From a virus: DNA of 64,000 nt. The notes below the pieces were generated by a model. It had not been told where the DNA came from. It was given only the letters and a program-made list of their open reading frames with translations, and did not search any database. Positions within the stretch are counted from its first letter, which is position 1. Each line of letters begins with the position of its first letter. Shown here piece by piece: positions 1 through 7,881 of this stretch. A program made the position numbers and the translations under genes. The stretch spans positions 1 through 64,000 of the IMG/VR virus record IMGVR_UViG_3300046092_000205. One strand, written 5' to 3'.

Positions 1-5
1 AGTTA

Positions 6-836
6 ATGAAGCAGAGTGCTATTAGTAATAATCTCAGCACTGAAGTTATTGGAACCAAAAAACTTATCTATTACACTGTGTACGGTGAGTGGTACATTAA
101 ACTCTTGGAGAAATCCATAGAGTCTCTTATTGAAACCAGTATTGCGAGCTTTGATATATTAATCATATCTGATGGGGAATCTCAAAAGAAAATAAAAAAC
201 CTTAATGTAATGCAAAACAATACATTAAATGTGTTTTACCATACGGTAAATGTCCCAGTGGACGGAATCGCCGCATCAATGAATAAAACTATAATTTATG
301 ATTTTGAGTTGATTGATAATTATTCACATGTTTTGTTTTTGGACTGCGATATTCTCGCTCTTAAAGATGTGGATATGATTTTTAACCTTTTAACAGAATC
401 AGAAAAATTCTATTGTGTTTGTAATCCGCAAGTCAACAGCGGAGGTTACTTGGGTATTTTTCACGGTTTAGATTACAACAAAGAAGAGGTATTTGAGCTA
501 GCGGTAAATCAGCGCCAAAGACCTTTTAACGCAGGTCAATTTGCATTTTTAAACACTGCTCGTATGCGCAAGCACTTTAAAAATATTAATTATTTTATCG
601 CCAATTGGAATGGCCCTTACTTTTTTGAGCAAGTTTTTATGAACATTTACTTTTTGTATGCAAATTGCTGCAATAATGTTCTTTCTGATTCTGTGTGTTT
701 GGCTAACGCATCTGTAAATAATACAGAAGCTAAACACTCTTCTGGTGATATTTTAATTCATTTTATTGCTCCTGCTCTTAGCGGTGAAGTTAAACTTGAT
801 TACCTCACCCAATATTTCGATGCCCATAAGTTATAA
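6..836 (+). CDS. GT8-like glycosyltransferase
   Basis: Probable GT-A fold glycosyltransferase that would move a sugar from a nucleotide-sugar donor to an unknown acceptor. The sequence shows a hydrophobic strand ending in the DxD-type motif LFLDCDILAL (about residues 110-120), which binds metal and donor phosphate. A downstream FNAGQFAFLNT resembles the FNSGVMLIN segment typical of family GT8. At 276 residues it is the size of a bare catalytic domain, without signal peptide or membrane segment. It overlaps the sulfotransferase gene by 17 bases, so the two are probably translated together and may act on one glycan. The start at 6 is the first in-frame ATG, but upstream sequence lies outside the window. 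The family call is by motif only. Confidence 0.6.
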   Translation: MKQSAISNNLSTEVIGTKKLIYYTVYGEWYIKLLEKSIESLIETSIASFDILIISDGESQKKIKNLNVMQNNTLNVFYHTVNVPVDGIAASMNKTIIYDFELIDNYSHVLFLDCDILALKDVDMIFNLLTESEKFYCVCNPQVNSGGYLGIFHGLDYNKEEVFELAVNQRQRPFNAGQFAFLNTARMRKHFKNINYFIANWNGPYFFEQVFMNIYFLYANCCNNVLSDSVCLANASVNNTEAKHSSGDILIHFIAPALSGEVKLDYLTQYFDAHKL

Positions 837-1485
837 TCACGAAACAATTTTTGTTCACATTCCTAAGACTGCTGGAACAAGCATTAACAAAATGTTGGAA
901 TGCAATTCTGAAAATGAATTTGTCTCATTCGATTGGATGAGGAGCATGAAAAATAAACCTTTTTTACCGAAAATGAGCTATGAGGAGTTGATGAATTACT
1001 TATATTGTCATCCACAACATCTCAAAGCGCATCAATTGCGAACCATCTTTCCTGTGGAGTGGAATAAATTTTATAAATTTACGGTTGTTCGTAATCCTTA
1101 TGAGAGATTTGTTTCTGAGTATGAATACGTTCAATACCACCCAGTCAATAAGGCTTTAGATTATAAAGGTGTTGACTTTGAGACATTCGTAAGAATGGTT
1201 TACAAGTTACCTGATTTTACCCGAAAGCTTATTTTTGATTATCATTTTGATTTACAAAAAGACTTTATTGTTGATGATAATAAAGTGATCATAGATGAAG
1301 TATTTAAATACGAAAATATAAATACATGCTTTAAAGTGTTGCAAATCATAACGGATAATGAACCTAGTCACGAATTGAAATACAAGCAAAAACCTTACCA
1401 AGAATATTATACTAAAGATGCAAAATATCTTGTGGAACAAATGGTCAAAAAAGATTTAACCTATTTTGGTTATTCTTTCGAATAA
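820..1485 (+). CDS. Sulfotransferase family protein
   Basis: Predicted PAPS-dependent sulfotransferase of the Sulfotransfer_2 type. The N-terminal strand-loop IFVHIPKTAGTSI matches the 5'-phosphosulfate-binding loop. FTVVRNPYERFVSEY matches the 3'-phosphate-binding motif with its conserved Arg and Ser. A longer reading frame opens at 766, but the ATG at 820 places the PSB loop about ten residues from the N terminus, as is usual in this family, and leaves only a 17-base overlap with the glycosyltransferase. Such enzymes sulfate sugars or tyrosines. Next to a glycosyltransferase, a glycan acceptor is the reasonable inference. It is a short version (221 residues) of the fold, and the substrate is unknown. 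Confidence 0.75.
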   Translation: MPISYNHETIFVHIPKTAGTSINKMLECNSENEFVSFDWMRSMKNKPFLPKMSYEELMNYLYCHPQHLKAHQLRTIFPVEWNKFYKFTVVRNPYERFVSEYEYVQYHPVNKALDYKGVDFETFVRMVYKLPDFTRKLIFDYHFDLQKDFIVDDNKVIIDEVFKYENINTCFKVLQIITDNEPSHELKYKQKPYQEYYTKDAKYLVEQMVKKDLTYFGYSFE

Positions 1486-1509
1486 GAAACTTTCGGCGAA
1501 TCTTTTATT

Positions 1510-1899
1510 TTACTTTGAACCAAAGTCGATAGTCACGCCATTCTTTTTGATTACTTTATCCTTACTTGAGTCGAAGTAATCAACGTTGTTGGTTTTTTTA
1601 TAATCGCCAAGCCATTTTTCTTTAACAAAATCTTTACCAGCTTTCTCAGTTCGAAGAATACTAGCCTCTTTTGCGGCATCAAGTAAATTGCCGTATGTTC
1701 CTTTTTTTCTGCCAGTTTTCTCTACAAAATCTTGTTTAGAGAATGGGTCAATTCTATTATCAACACTAGCAGTTGGGACTGTATAAACTCTCCTCCACTC
1801 TTTTTTATCGGGTCCAACGAATTTTTTTTCGTCATTCATGTGGAAAAATACATCAACGTATTCGGTTTCCGTTTCATTAGTGAAAATATAGAGTGGCAT
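1510..1899 (-). CDS. Hypothetical protein, FmdB-like N terminus without cysteines
   Basis: Small protein of 129 residues. Its start, MPLYIFTNETETEYVDVF, resembles the first strands of FmdB-type zinc-ribbon proteins, but the two CxxC pairs of that family are absent, so zinc binding is not expected. The rest is lysine-rich with no domain I recognise. It is the last gene of the leftward early-type cluster and lies tail to tail with the sulfotransferase, separated by 24 bases. Function unknown. The resemblance to FmdB is weak and covers only about 40 residues. Confidence 0.55.
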   Translation of the reverse strand: MPLYIFTNETETEYVDVFFHMNDEKKFVGPDKKEWRRVYTVPTASVDNRIDPFSKQDFVEKTGRKKGTYGNLLDAAKEASILRTEKAGKDFVKEKWLGDYKKTNNVDYFDSSKDKVIKKNGVTIDFGSK

Positions 1900-1907
1900 A
1901 GTAAATA

Positions 1908-2165
1908 TTAACCTTGAATACTGGAAGCTTCCATTAGTTCTTTATTGCGAATTTCAATAAAATGCTTTGCCTCTTCTATGGTTTTAAAATCACAAGAGTA
2001 TTCGTCACTAATATCCTCGTCATGATTTTCATACCAAATAACTTGGTCGCACTCTAGCTTTTGAGAGAGTCTCCAATAATAATCATTTGATTCATCACTA
2101 AGGTATGATGAGCAATACCATTCGGTATTAGAATCATCGTCATAACATTTAATCCAGTTAAGCAT
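1908..2165 (-). CDS. Hypothetical acidic protein
   Basis: An 85-residue, strongly acidic and aromatic protein with many Asp, Glu, Trp and Tyr residues. No domain is recognised. It sits one base after the Hsp20 stop and eight bases before the next gene, so it is a member of the same leftward operon. Its acidity could suit a protein-binding or DNA-mimic role, but nothing in the sequence proves this. Confidence 0.5.
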   Translation of the reverse strand: MLNWIKCYDDDSNTEWYCSSYLSDESNDYYWRLSQKLECDQVIWYENHDEDISDEYSCDFKTIEEAKHFIEIRNKELMEASSIQG

Positions 2166-2166
2166 A

Positions 2167-2532
2167 TTAAAGAATTTTAATTGCTGTTTTTGCCGTAACT
2201 TTCATTGGAAAGGCGATGCTCAATAAGCCATCCTCAACTTTCGCAAGGCAATTATCCAAGTCAAAATACTTGTAATTTGGAATTCTATATTCTTCCTTGA
2301 AACCATTTTTTTCTTTTTTTCCAACAACAGTAAGAGCTTCGCTATCGCCTTCGATAGTTACGGAAATTTCATTTTTAGAGTAGCGTGGAACCTCAAGCTC
2401 AAAAAGCATTGAACCATCTTCATTATAAGACCAAACATCGTTAACATAAGTTCCGTCTTTGATCAGATTGATTTTTTCTTGCTGTTCATCAATAAGGTTT
2501 TGAATGAAGTTTTGTAGTGATTGTGTATTCAT
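2167..2532 (-). CDS. Hsp20 / alpha-crystallin small heat-shock protein
   Basis: Small heat-shock protein expected to act as an ATP-independent holdase. The alpha-crystallin beta-sandwich runs from about residue 35 to the end: LFELEVPRYSKNEISVTI, then LTVVGKKEKNGFKEEYRIP, then a final strand pair containing KVEDGLLSIAFP, which matches the family GxLxxxxP signature. The C-terminal IKIL tail resembles the I-x-I/V motif that docks on a neighbouring subunit. Phage Hsp20 proteins are known from several large marine phages and are thought to help virion or host-protein folding. The ATG overlaps the stop of the upstream glycosyltransferase (ATGA), which implies coupled translation. Confidence 0.85.
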   Translation of the reverse strand: MNTQSLQNFIQNLIDEQQEKINLIKDGTYVNDVWSYNEDGSMLFELEVPRYSKNEISVTIEGDSEALTVVGKKEKNGFKEEYRIPNYKYFDLDNCLAKVEDGLLSIAFPMKVTAKTAIKIL

Positions 2533-3593
2533 GAGAGTATTTGGTTTAGTGTTTTAGAGTATGTCATATTTTGGCCTAAAGCTAGGCCATCTGTATTGAC
2601 CGCACTAACTTTACTTTCTGCGCGTTCAAAAGCGTTGATCAAAGCTTCGTCTGAGTAGTAACAGAAAGATCCTTGATTAAAATCTTGCCCTTTATGGAAG
2701 AACCAATCATCGTAGCACTCTTTCATTCCTTCGCTCTCTAAAGAGATTGAGTTTTCGCTTGTGGCCCAACTTTTATGACCGCCATAATTTGTAACGATAC
2801 TCCACTTACCAAGGCATGTGGAATTAAAAGCTGGGAGATTCCAAGACTCAGAAAAACTTGCGCCACTCAAATCAATATCAATAGCATTAGTCAAATCAAC
2901 AACTTCGGCATTTGTTCCAAGTGGAGGAATAATACTTACATTCCACCATTTTTTATTATCAAGAGCAGCAGCTAAAAGTTTTTGATTATCTTCGTCGCTA
3001 AAAAATGGATTATGAACGCATAAAGTCAGCGAGTGATCAGGGTTGTTGCCATACTTCTTAACCCACAAATTAATAATCTTTTCGGTATTTTTTCTGCGTT
3101 CAAATTTCTGAACCAGACCCCAAGACGTTCTTCCTTCAAGATACTTCTTGCCTGAAGGTTTAATATCTTCATCAAATCCGAGATTATAAGAACCAACATT
3201 GGAAATGCCATTGTTCCGAAATACATTTTCAGAAAACTGTCCGCACATCCATGTTTTCTTCTGCAAGTTCACAATAGACTTTTCTGCATCAGTTGGGGAA
3301 TTACATTCATAAAATGTAATAAGCTGTTGATTCGGCCCGAAAAGATTTTCTGAGCCATTTATATGCCAAAGCTTATATGAAGCAACATCTCGATTGAGAA
3401 TCTTAAATCTTTGGTCAACACTCTTTTGTAGCCATTTTACAAAATCTTGATGCGGCTGAAACGGAGCTAAATCAGTTTTACCGATTGGAAAAAAACCAAC
3501 ATCATAATCTCTCCTCCACATTTCGCGAAGAAGATTGTAAGAAACTTGACCGAGACTAAGGCGGGAAACTGGGGCTGAAAAAACTAATTGCAT
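2529..3593 (-). CDS. GT-B fold glycosyltransferase
   Basis: A 354-residue protein resembling GT4-type glycosyltransferases. The N-terminal half (SAPVSRLSLGQVSYNLLREM) resembles the acceptor-side Rossmann start with the glycine-containing loop after strand 1. The C-terminal half has the donor-domain layout: a linker containing RKNTEKIINLWVKK, a strand LTLCVHNP, then LTNAIDIDLSGASFSESWNLPAFNSTCLGKWSIVTNYGG in consecutive pieces, where the E of FSESWNLP corresponds to the Ex7E donor motif. No membrane segment is seen. This is the second glycosyltransferase outside the sugar cassette at 11.7-17.9 kb. Donor and acceptor are unknown. Confidence 0.6.
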   Translation of the reverse strand: MQLVFSAPVSRLSLGQVSYNLLREMWRRDYDVGFFPIGKTDLAPFQPHQDFVKWLQKSVDQRFKILNRDVASYKLWHINGSENLFGPNQQLITFYECNSPTDAEKSIVNLQKKTWMCGQFSENVFRNNGISNVGSYNLGFDEDIKPSGKKYLEGRTSWGLVQKFERRKNTEKIINLWVKKYGNNPDHSLTLCVHNPFFSDEDNQKLLAAALDNKKWWNVSIIPPLGTNAEVVDLTNAIDIDLSGASFSESWNLPAFNSTCLGKWSIVTNYGGHKSWATSENSISLESEGMKECYDDWFFHKGQDFNQGSFCYYSDEALINAFERAESKVSAVNTDGLALGQNMTYSKTLNQILS

Positions 3594-3687
3594 AATTTAA
3601 AAGGTTTTTTGGCTTTTATGCGATTACCAAAATGGGGATGAAAATTAACCACTCAAACAAAAAGAGCGCCGCAATCCCAAGTGTTTA

Positions 3688-3954
3688 CTACTCGCAGTCT
3701 GGCAAGTCGCTAGACTTGATATTCGGAATAAATACCATTGACTCAGATTGAGTCGCAGGACTTTCAGTGCGAACAATAACTCCGACTCGCGCAATCTCAA
3801 AAATGTAAGTGATGATTGATTCATCAGATTGAAGAATCTTCCATGGGGAATTAGGGGCAAGAAGTTGCTTCTTCAGGTAAGGCTCCACTGTTTCTACAAG
3901 AATTTCTGGTTCACTATTCACGATGGTATTTTCTGTTGTTTCGTTTTTAGGCAT
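3688..3954 (-). CDS. Hypothetical protein
   Basis: An 88-residue protein with a polar, acidic N terminus, a central LKKQLLAPNSPWKILQSDES segment and a hydrophobic strand IITYIFEIARVGVIV. No family recognised. An overlapping frame (3645-3860) codes a serine/leucine-rich peptide of unlikely composition and is treated as a shadow. Flanking gaps are about 95 bases downstream and 54 bases upstream. The upstream gap holds a 12-base AT palindrome (GTTTAATTAAAC, 3987-3998). Confidence 0.45.
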   Translation of the reverse strand: MPKNETTENTIVNSEPEILVETVEPYLKKQLLAPNSPWKILQSDESIITYIFEIARVGVIVRTESPATQSESMVFIPNIKSSDLPDCE

Positions 3955-4008
3955 ATTATTAGTTGGTTATGTGTTTTTGTGTTTTTGTTTAATTAAACAT
4001 TTTTTTAA

Positions 4009-4407
4009 TTAAAATGGAGGGCCGTCGTCATTTTCATCTTGAGCGACTACAGATTTCTTATTAGAGGCTGCGGGTTTTGATTCTGTCTTGCTATCCGCCT
4101 TATCGCTTTTTCCACCAAGAAAATTAAACTGAGTAGCGTTGCAAACAATTTTAGAGAACTTTTGACCATCTTTCTCCCATGACTCTTCATCTGCTGACCC
4201 AGCAACAAAGACAGATGATCCTTTCTTTGCATACTTAAGGGCGACTTCTCCAGCTTTATTATTAAAGAATTTAGCTGTGAAATATACGGTTTTGTCCTTA
4301 CCTTGGTCAGTAGCGATTCTAAGCTCAACGATTTCAAGACCGCCATTTGTTTTGCGGAGTTCGGGGTCTGCGCAGAGGTTTCCTGCGATAGTTAGTGTGG
4401 TAGGCAT
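4009..4407 (-). CDS. ssb: Single-stranded DNA-binding protein
   Basis: OB-fold SSB of 132 residues. Visible features: the first strand TLTIAGNLCADPELRKT, the conserved glycine and aromatic positions of the OB barrel (VYFTAKFFNNKAGEVALKY, then KKGSSVFVAGSADEESW), a low-complexity linker, and the acidic C-terminal tip DENDDGPPF used by bacterial SSBs to recruit partners. A longer frame opens at 4452, but the ATG at 4407 starts the conserved fold and lies four bases after the sigma-like gene, as expected for a compact operon. It would coat ssDNA during replication and recombination. Confidence 0.9.
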   Translation of the reverse strand: MPTTLTIAGNLCADPELRKTNGGLEIVELRIATDQGKDKTVYFTAKFFNNKAGEVALKYAKKGSSVFVAGSADEESWEKDGQKFSKIVCNATQFNFLGGKSDKADSKTESKPAASNKKSVVAQDENDDGPPF

Positions 4408-4411
4408 ATAT

Positions 4412-4978
4412 TTATGGGTTGTTTGTTTGAGAGAAATGTTTTTTAGCGTCATTTATAAATTGACCGTGAACTAAAGTAGCCCATGACACGCTGATGTCAA
4501 GTTTTTTTGCTATTTGTTTCCAGCCTAATTTACTTCCGCTATTATAACGCATCTCAACAATATTTCTTGCAAGTTCATTTGGATAATTTTCAGCGTATTG
4601 GAAAATTTGTTCAATTTTAAACTTATTTGAATAGTCTTCTGGCTCTTTTTCTGCTAGCGGAGTGTCTAGAGAATCAATAAAAACAGTATCCTTATCTTGG
4701 CCGCGATTCTTTAAGGTTAAACATTTCCATTTAATTGTTTGCCCAAGATAAGTTGAGAACTTCATATTGCTCTCTGGCTTATACTTCATTACTGCGTCAT
4801 ACAAATGAAATGCTCTCTCGTTTTTAAAATCCTCTTTCTGTGTTGCAAAGGTATCGCTTGGCAAGGAACGATCCAATACTTGCAGAAATACGCCAGTATG
4901 ATTACTGATGAGTTGCGACATAGCTGCGCTATCACCAGTTTCTTTAACTCGCATTACAAGGGAAAAATCGTCTGCCAT
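4412..4978 (-). CDS. Sigma-70-like factor, candidate late sigma
   Basis: A 188-residue sigma-like protein. Residues 50-95 (AFHLYDAVMKYKPESNMKF, then STYLGQTIKWKCLTL) match sigma region 2, with the KFSTYL segment that melts the -10 element. Near the C terminus LGWKQIAKKLDISVSWAT is a helix-turn-helix like region 4. It is much shorter than host sigma-70, similar in size to T4 gp55. No anti-sigma or AsiA-like gene is seen nearby. It overlaps the dNMP kinase gene by 25 bases and is followed by SSB. It is the best candidate to recognise the GTGTAAAT motif found upstream of structural and homing-endonuclease genes, which is an inference. Confidence 0.75.
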   Translation of the reverse strand: MADDFSLVMRVKETGDSAAMSQLISNHTGVFLQVLDRSLPSDTFATQKEDFKNERAFHLYDAVMKYKPESNMKFSTYLGQTIKWKCLTLKNRGQDKDTVFIDSLDTPLAEKEPEDYSNKFKIEQIFQYAENYPNELARNIVEMRYNSGSKLGWKQIAKKLDISVSWATLVHGQFINDAKKHFSQTNNP

Positions 4979-5541
4979 TCGGAGAGTTTGTGTTCAAACA
5001 AACTGTTTATCAGTTGTTCACCTTTATAATAAAGAATTTCTTTATTATCACTACAATTTTCCCAAGAAAATTTAAAATCTGCCATATCTTTTAAGATTGG
5101 ATTATTGATTTCTTCGTCAGTGCCAATTGGGGGATACTCATTACCAAGTTCGTCGTATCGGGTAATATGAAGAAGAAACTTTTCGCCACAAAAATAATCA
5201 AACTCTGAAGGATAACGGCAATCAGACACAATTGCTAAGTGTGGAGTTTTGTCATCTTGAATTTTCTGCTCTACCGTTTTTACCCAATAATTCTTATCAA
5301 TATTTCGGCACATTTGACCGTATGCCAAAAGCATTGGGCGAATTAAAGGTTTTTCAACAGCGTCCTCTGTGAACGCTGAAACTCCATGATTCGACAAAAG
5401 AAGTGGATCTAGTTTGTTCTTTAATTCATCTGCAAAAGCATATCGCTTAGCAAGAATTCCTTTTTTAGTTAGAAAACGAATGAAGCCTTCCGTCACCGAA
5501 TCTTTCCCAACTCTTCCATTTCCAGAATTAAATATAATCAT
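4954..5541 (-). CDS. Deoxynucleoside monophosphate kinase
   Basis: P-loop kinase resembling phage dNMP kinases (T4 gp1 type), which phosphorylate dNMPs to dNDPs. The N terminus carries a P-loop variant GNGRVGKDS (residues 8-16). YAFADELK is the typical early substrate-binding segment and LAIVSDCRYPSEFDYF is the D-x-R segment following the central strand. The length of 195 residues fits. The ATG overlaps the stop of the preceding small gene (ATGA). With the MazG-like enzyme and NrdAB it forms the phage's dNTP supply. Confidence 0.8.
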   Translation of the reverse strand: MIIFNSGNGRVGKDSVTEGFIRFLTKKGILAKRYAFADELKNKLDPLLLSNHGVSAFTEDAVEKPLIRPMLLAYGQMCRNIDKNYWVKTVEQKIQDDKTPHLAIVSDCRYPSEFDYFCGEKFLLHITRYDELGNEYPPIGTDEEINNPILKDMADFKFSWENCSDNKEILYYKGEQLINSLFEHKLSEWQTIFPL

Positions 5542-5774
5542 TGTTTTAAAACCCTTTCTTGATCTTCGTCGTCAAATAATTTGTCATTTGGTTCATCAAA
5601 CTCGTCCCATTCGAAACTCGGTAATTTCATACGACGAACAGTTCCATTCATTTCGTCCATTTCCCAGCGAGTATCTGCCTCTGAATAATCCCTATTTAAG
5701 GTTTCAAGAACATTGACTAATCCCTTAAAACAATCAGATGCGCGAGTTTTTAAATACTTTAATTGTGTGTCCAT
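5538..5774 (-). CDS. Hypothetical acidic protein
   Basis: A 78-residue acidic protein starting MDTQLKYLKTRASDCF and ending in a D/E-rich stretch. The frame extends upstream to a TTG at 5798 and an ATG at 5786. The ATG at 5774 is preferred because it follows the previous stop after four bases in the AT-rich TAAnnnATG arrangement common in this genome. It is translationally coupled to the dNMP kinase by an ATGA overlap. No family recognised. Confidence 0.5.
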   Translation of the reverse strand: MDTQLKYLKTRASDCFKGLVNVLETLNRDYSEADTRWEMDEMNGTVRRMKLPSFEWDEFDEPNDKLFDDEDQERVLKQ

Positions 5775-5778
5775 ATTT

Positions 5779-5964
5779 TTAACCATAACTGTAATCAACT
5801 AACCGATCATACTTAAAAACTAAATTTAATCGGCGAGGATCATAATCATTCGATTTGATAAATGGCCTATTGTTAACTTCTGCAATGCGCCATGGAATTT
5901 CTTGCTCATTTAAAGTTGCAGTGACATACCTTACTGACTTTTGAAGTAGGTCTTTAATATTCAT
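5779..5964 (-). CDS. I78-like protease-inhibitor-fold small protein
   Basis: A 61-residue protein. The second half, WRIAEVNNRPFIKSNDYDP followed by RRLNLVF and a final DYSYG, resembles the I78/potato-inhibitor-I-like phage proteins. These share the pattern R-x-V-x-x-D/N-G-x-x-x-x-x-T-x-D-Y-x-P-x-R-L-N. Such small proteins are common in phages and are usually unstudied. An inhibitor role is known only for some bacterial I78 members. The ATG overlaps the stop of the MazG-like gene (ATGA). Similarity was judged by eye on about 35 residues. Confidence 0.45.
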   Translation of the reverse strand: MNIKDLLQKSVRYVTATLNEQEIPWRIAEVNNRPFIKSNDYDPRRLNLVFKYDRLVDYSYG

Positions 5965-6320
5965 GATAGTTTATCTGCGCGAATTTGAGCGGCCTCATCG
6001 GAATATCCTTTGTTGTAACGAACGCACAATTTTTGATAGTTAGTATCGAGGACTTCTTCTCTTGTGACGCCAATAGATTGACGGATTGCTTCAACAAAAA
6101 ATTCAATATCGCCAAGCTCTTCGATTACGTTTTCACGATCAAGAGGTTTGTTATAAACAATATACTTTTTAAAAGCATCGGAAAGCTCTCCAGCCTCCCC
6201 AGAAATTCCAGAAGCTAAATGCCACTGATTGCATTTTTCTGGAGTAAGGGAATCAAGAATATCTTGGCCGCTTTTTACAAGGCGCGAAACAAATAAGGAG
6301 TAATTAATGGGTAGGCTCAT
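5961..6320 (-). CDS. MazG-like nucleotide pyrophosphohydrolase
   Basis: All-alpha NTP pyrophosphohydrolase of the MazG/dUTPase-like type, predicted to hydrolyse (d)NTPs or alarmones to monophosphates. GISGEAGELSDAFKKYI (about residues 37-53) supplies the ExxE metal-binding helix, and NVIEELGDIEFFVEAI supplies the second ExxD helix. The length of 119 residues is that of a single MazG domain. The frame opens at 6323 with TTG; the ATG at 6320 is the likely start. It is the first gene of the leftward cluster and faces nrdB across a long gap. Confidence 0.85.
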   Translation of the reverse strand: MSLPINYSLFVSRLVKSGQDILDSLTPEKCNQWHLASGISGEAGELSDAFKKYIVYNKPLDRENVIEELGDIEFFVEAIRQSIGVTREEVLDTNYQKLCVRYNKGYSDEAAQIRADKLS

Positions 6321-6337
6321 CAACGATATATACGAGT

Positions 6338-6365
6338 ATCAAATTAAATTCTATCATAAGGTCAA
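6338..6365 (-). promoter_or_regulatory. Possible promoter of the leftward early cluster
   Basis: On the minus strand TTGACC (6365-6360) is followed after 16 bases by TTTGAT (6343-6338), 18 bases ahead of the MazG-like ATG. The spacing equals that of the clearer rightward promoters, but the -10 match is only fair. Confidence 0.35.
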
Positions 6366-6844
6366 ACTGCGGAAAATATTTTTGGCTCCTCGCGTACGTT
6401 TTTATATGGTTCGCTTCGCTCACTCAGTTTCCGATTTTCGCTTCGCTTCAATCTTTGAATGGGGATTAATCCCCAAACCCCTTTAGCTCTCAGAATCTTG
6501 TGTTGTTCCAACCCTTCGCTTCTTCGGTGCATCGCTTTCGCTATCTCATCTCTACTACCATGGGGCGCTTTCTTTCGCGAACTCTAAAGCTTTAGATTGC
6601 CAACGTTCAGCCCCCTTCTTTTATGTTTCCCCCAATCATACATATTTTTGCCTATCAATCTATCAATTTTTTTTTCGACCGCTTTATAAAATGTTGTTTT
6701 TGAAGGAATTAGAAAATTGTTTCATTCTTGTCACATTGATAGATTTATAAAATCATTGGAAATTGAGAGCTTAAAATTAAAGCTATTGAATCTCAATCTC
6801 AATAATAAATCTGCTTCAAATCGAAGAAAAAAATGAAAAACAGC

Positions 6845-6872
6845 TAGACATTCAATTTTTAAACTGTAAGTA
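6845..6872 (+). promoter_or_regulatory. Candidate early promoter of nrdB
   Basis: TAGACA (6845-6850), 16 bases, TAAGTA (6867-6872). The spacing matches the other early promoters of this genome. The nrdB ATG lies 12 bases after the -10, close to the predicted transcript start, with no Shine-Dalgarno sequence. Confidence 0.45.
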
Positions 6873-6883
6873 TATTGCACCTT

Positions 6884-7876
6884 ATGAAAGAAGAATCAAA
6901 AATTACAATTTTCGACGAACAAATCGCCAGAAAGCCAGACCGTTATCCATGGGCGCAGGACTATATTTCTGCAATGCACGATGGTTTTTGGACCCACAAA
7001 GAGTTTAGTTTTTCTAGCGACATTCAAGATTACAAAGTAAACTTGTCGGAAGAAGAGCGTCAAATTATCACAAAAACGCTTTCTGCAATTGGGCAGATTG
7101 AAATCGCCGTTAAAAAGTTTTGGTCGCGCCTAGGAGACAATCTACCGCACCCAAGCTTAACAGATCTTGGATTGGTCATGGGAGCAGTTGAAGTTATTCA
7201 CAATAACGCTTACCAACGGCTTCTTGACGTTCTTGGCATGGAAGATATTTTTGAGGAGAATTTGAAACTTGATGTTGTTTCTGGAAGAGTTAATTATCTT
7301 CGGAAATACACTCATCGTTTTTATAAGGATTCTAAAAAGCAATACATTTACGCCCTGATTCTTTTCACCTTATTCATCGAAAACGTATCTCTATTTTCTC
7401 AATTCTATGTTATCCTTTGGTTTGGAAGATATAGGAATGTGCTGAAAGACACTACTCAGCAGGTGACTTATACAAAAAATGAAGAATTGATCCACGCAAA
7501 AGTTGGCATCAAACTCGTCAATACGATTCGCCAAGAATTCCCAGAGCTTTTTGATTATGATTTGGAGCAAAGAATTCTGCACGAAGCAGAAGAAGCATTT
7601 AAAGCTGAGTCTAAAATTATTGACTGGATTATTGGAGATTGGCAAGATAAAAGAATTTCCGCGCCGATCTTAAAAGAGTATATCAAAGGAAGAATTAATG
7701 ATTCTTTGAGTGAAATTGGCTTCGCAAAGATTTTTGAGATTGACAAAGACATCTCCCGCGATTATGAGTGGATGGATGAAGAGGTTCTCGGCAATAACGC
7801 CGTTGATTTCTTTTACCAACGCCCAGTTGATTACAGCAAAAAGAACAAGAGTTTTGACGAAGACGATCTGATTTAA
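6884..7876 (+). CDS. nrdB: Ribonucleotide reductase small (radical) subunit
   Basis: Class I NrdB, 330 residues, which generates the tyrosyl radical used by NrdA to make dNDPs. Visible di-iron ligands: Glu in IGQIEIAVKKFW, ExxH in AVEVIHNNAY, Glu in LFIENVSLFSQF and ExxH in NEELIHAKVG. The radical tyrosine position, four residues after the first His, is Tyr (HNNAY), as in canonical class Ia enzymes. The frame begins at a TTG at 6875; the ATG at 6884 is the likely start. It is followed after five bases by nrdA. The C terminus ends in an acidic DEDDLI tail, the part that docks on NrdA. Confidence 0.93.
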   Translation: MKEESKITIFDEQIARKPDRYPWAQDYISAMHDGFWTHKEFSFSSDIQDYKVNLSEEERQIITKTLSAIGQIEIAVKKFWSRLGDNLPHPSLTDLGLVMGAVEVIHNNAYQRLLDVLGMEDIFEENLKLDVVSGRVNYLRKYTHRFYKDSKKQYIYALILFTLFIENVSLFSQFYVILWFGRYRNVLKDTTQQVTYTKNEELIHAKVGIKLVNTIRQEFPELFDYDLEQRILHEAEEAFKAESKIIDWIIGDWQDKRISAPILKEYIKGRINDSLSEIGFAKIFEIDKDISRDYEWMDEEVLGNNAVDFFYQRPVDYSKKNKSFDEDDLI

Positions 7877-7881
7877 AAAAT

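Larger units (their letters stand above)
6321..6883. other. Non-coding divergent region with palindromes and CGCTTCGCT repeats
   Basis: About 560 bases between divergent gene sets without a convincing gene. The part at 6380-6600 looks less AT-rich than the flanks. It has several copies or near-copies of TTCGCTTCGCT (about 6409, 6437, 6515, 6532), a perfect 14-base palindrome GGGGATTAATCCCC (6461-6474) and another, TCTAAAGCTTTAGA (6583-6596). The part at 6660-6840 is very AT-rich. It must hold both divergent promoters. A replication-origin or inserted-fragment explanation is possible but unproven. Confidence 0.5.

Noticed and set aside
3645-3860. Overlapping 71-residue minus-strand frame
   Set aside because: Serine/leucine-rich shadow of the better frame at 3688-3954.
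6461-6474. GGGGATTAATCCCC as a terminator
   Set aside because: The palindrome has no loop and no T-run on either strand.
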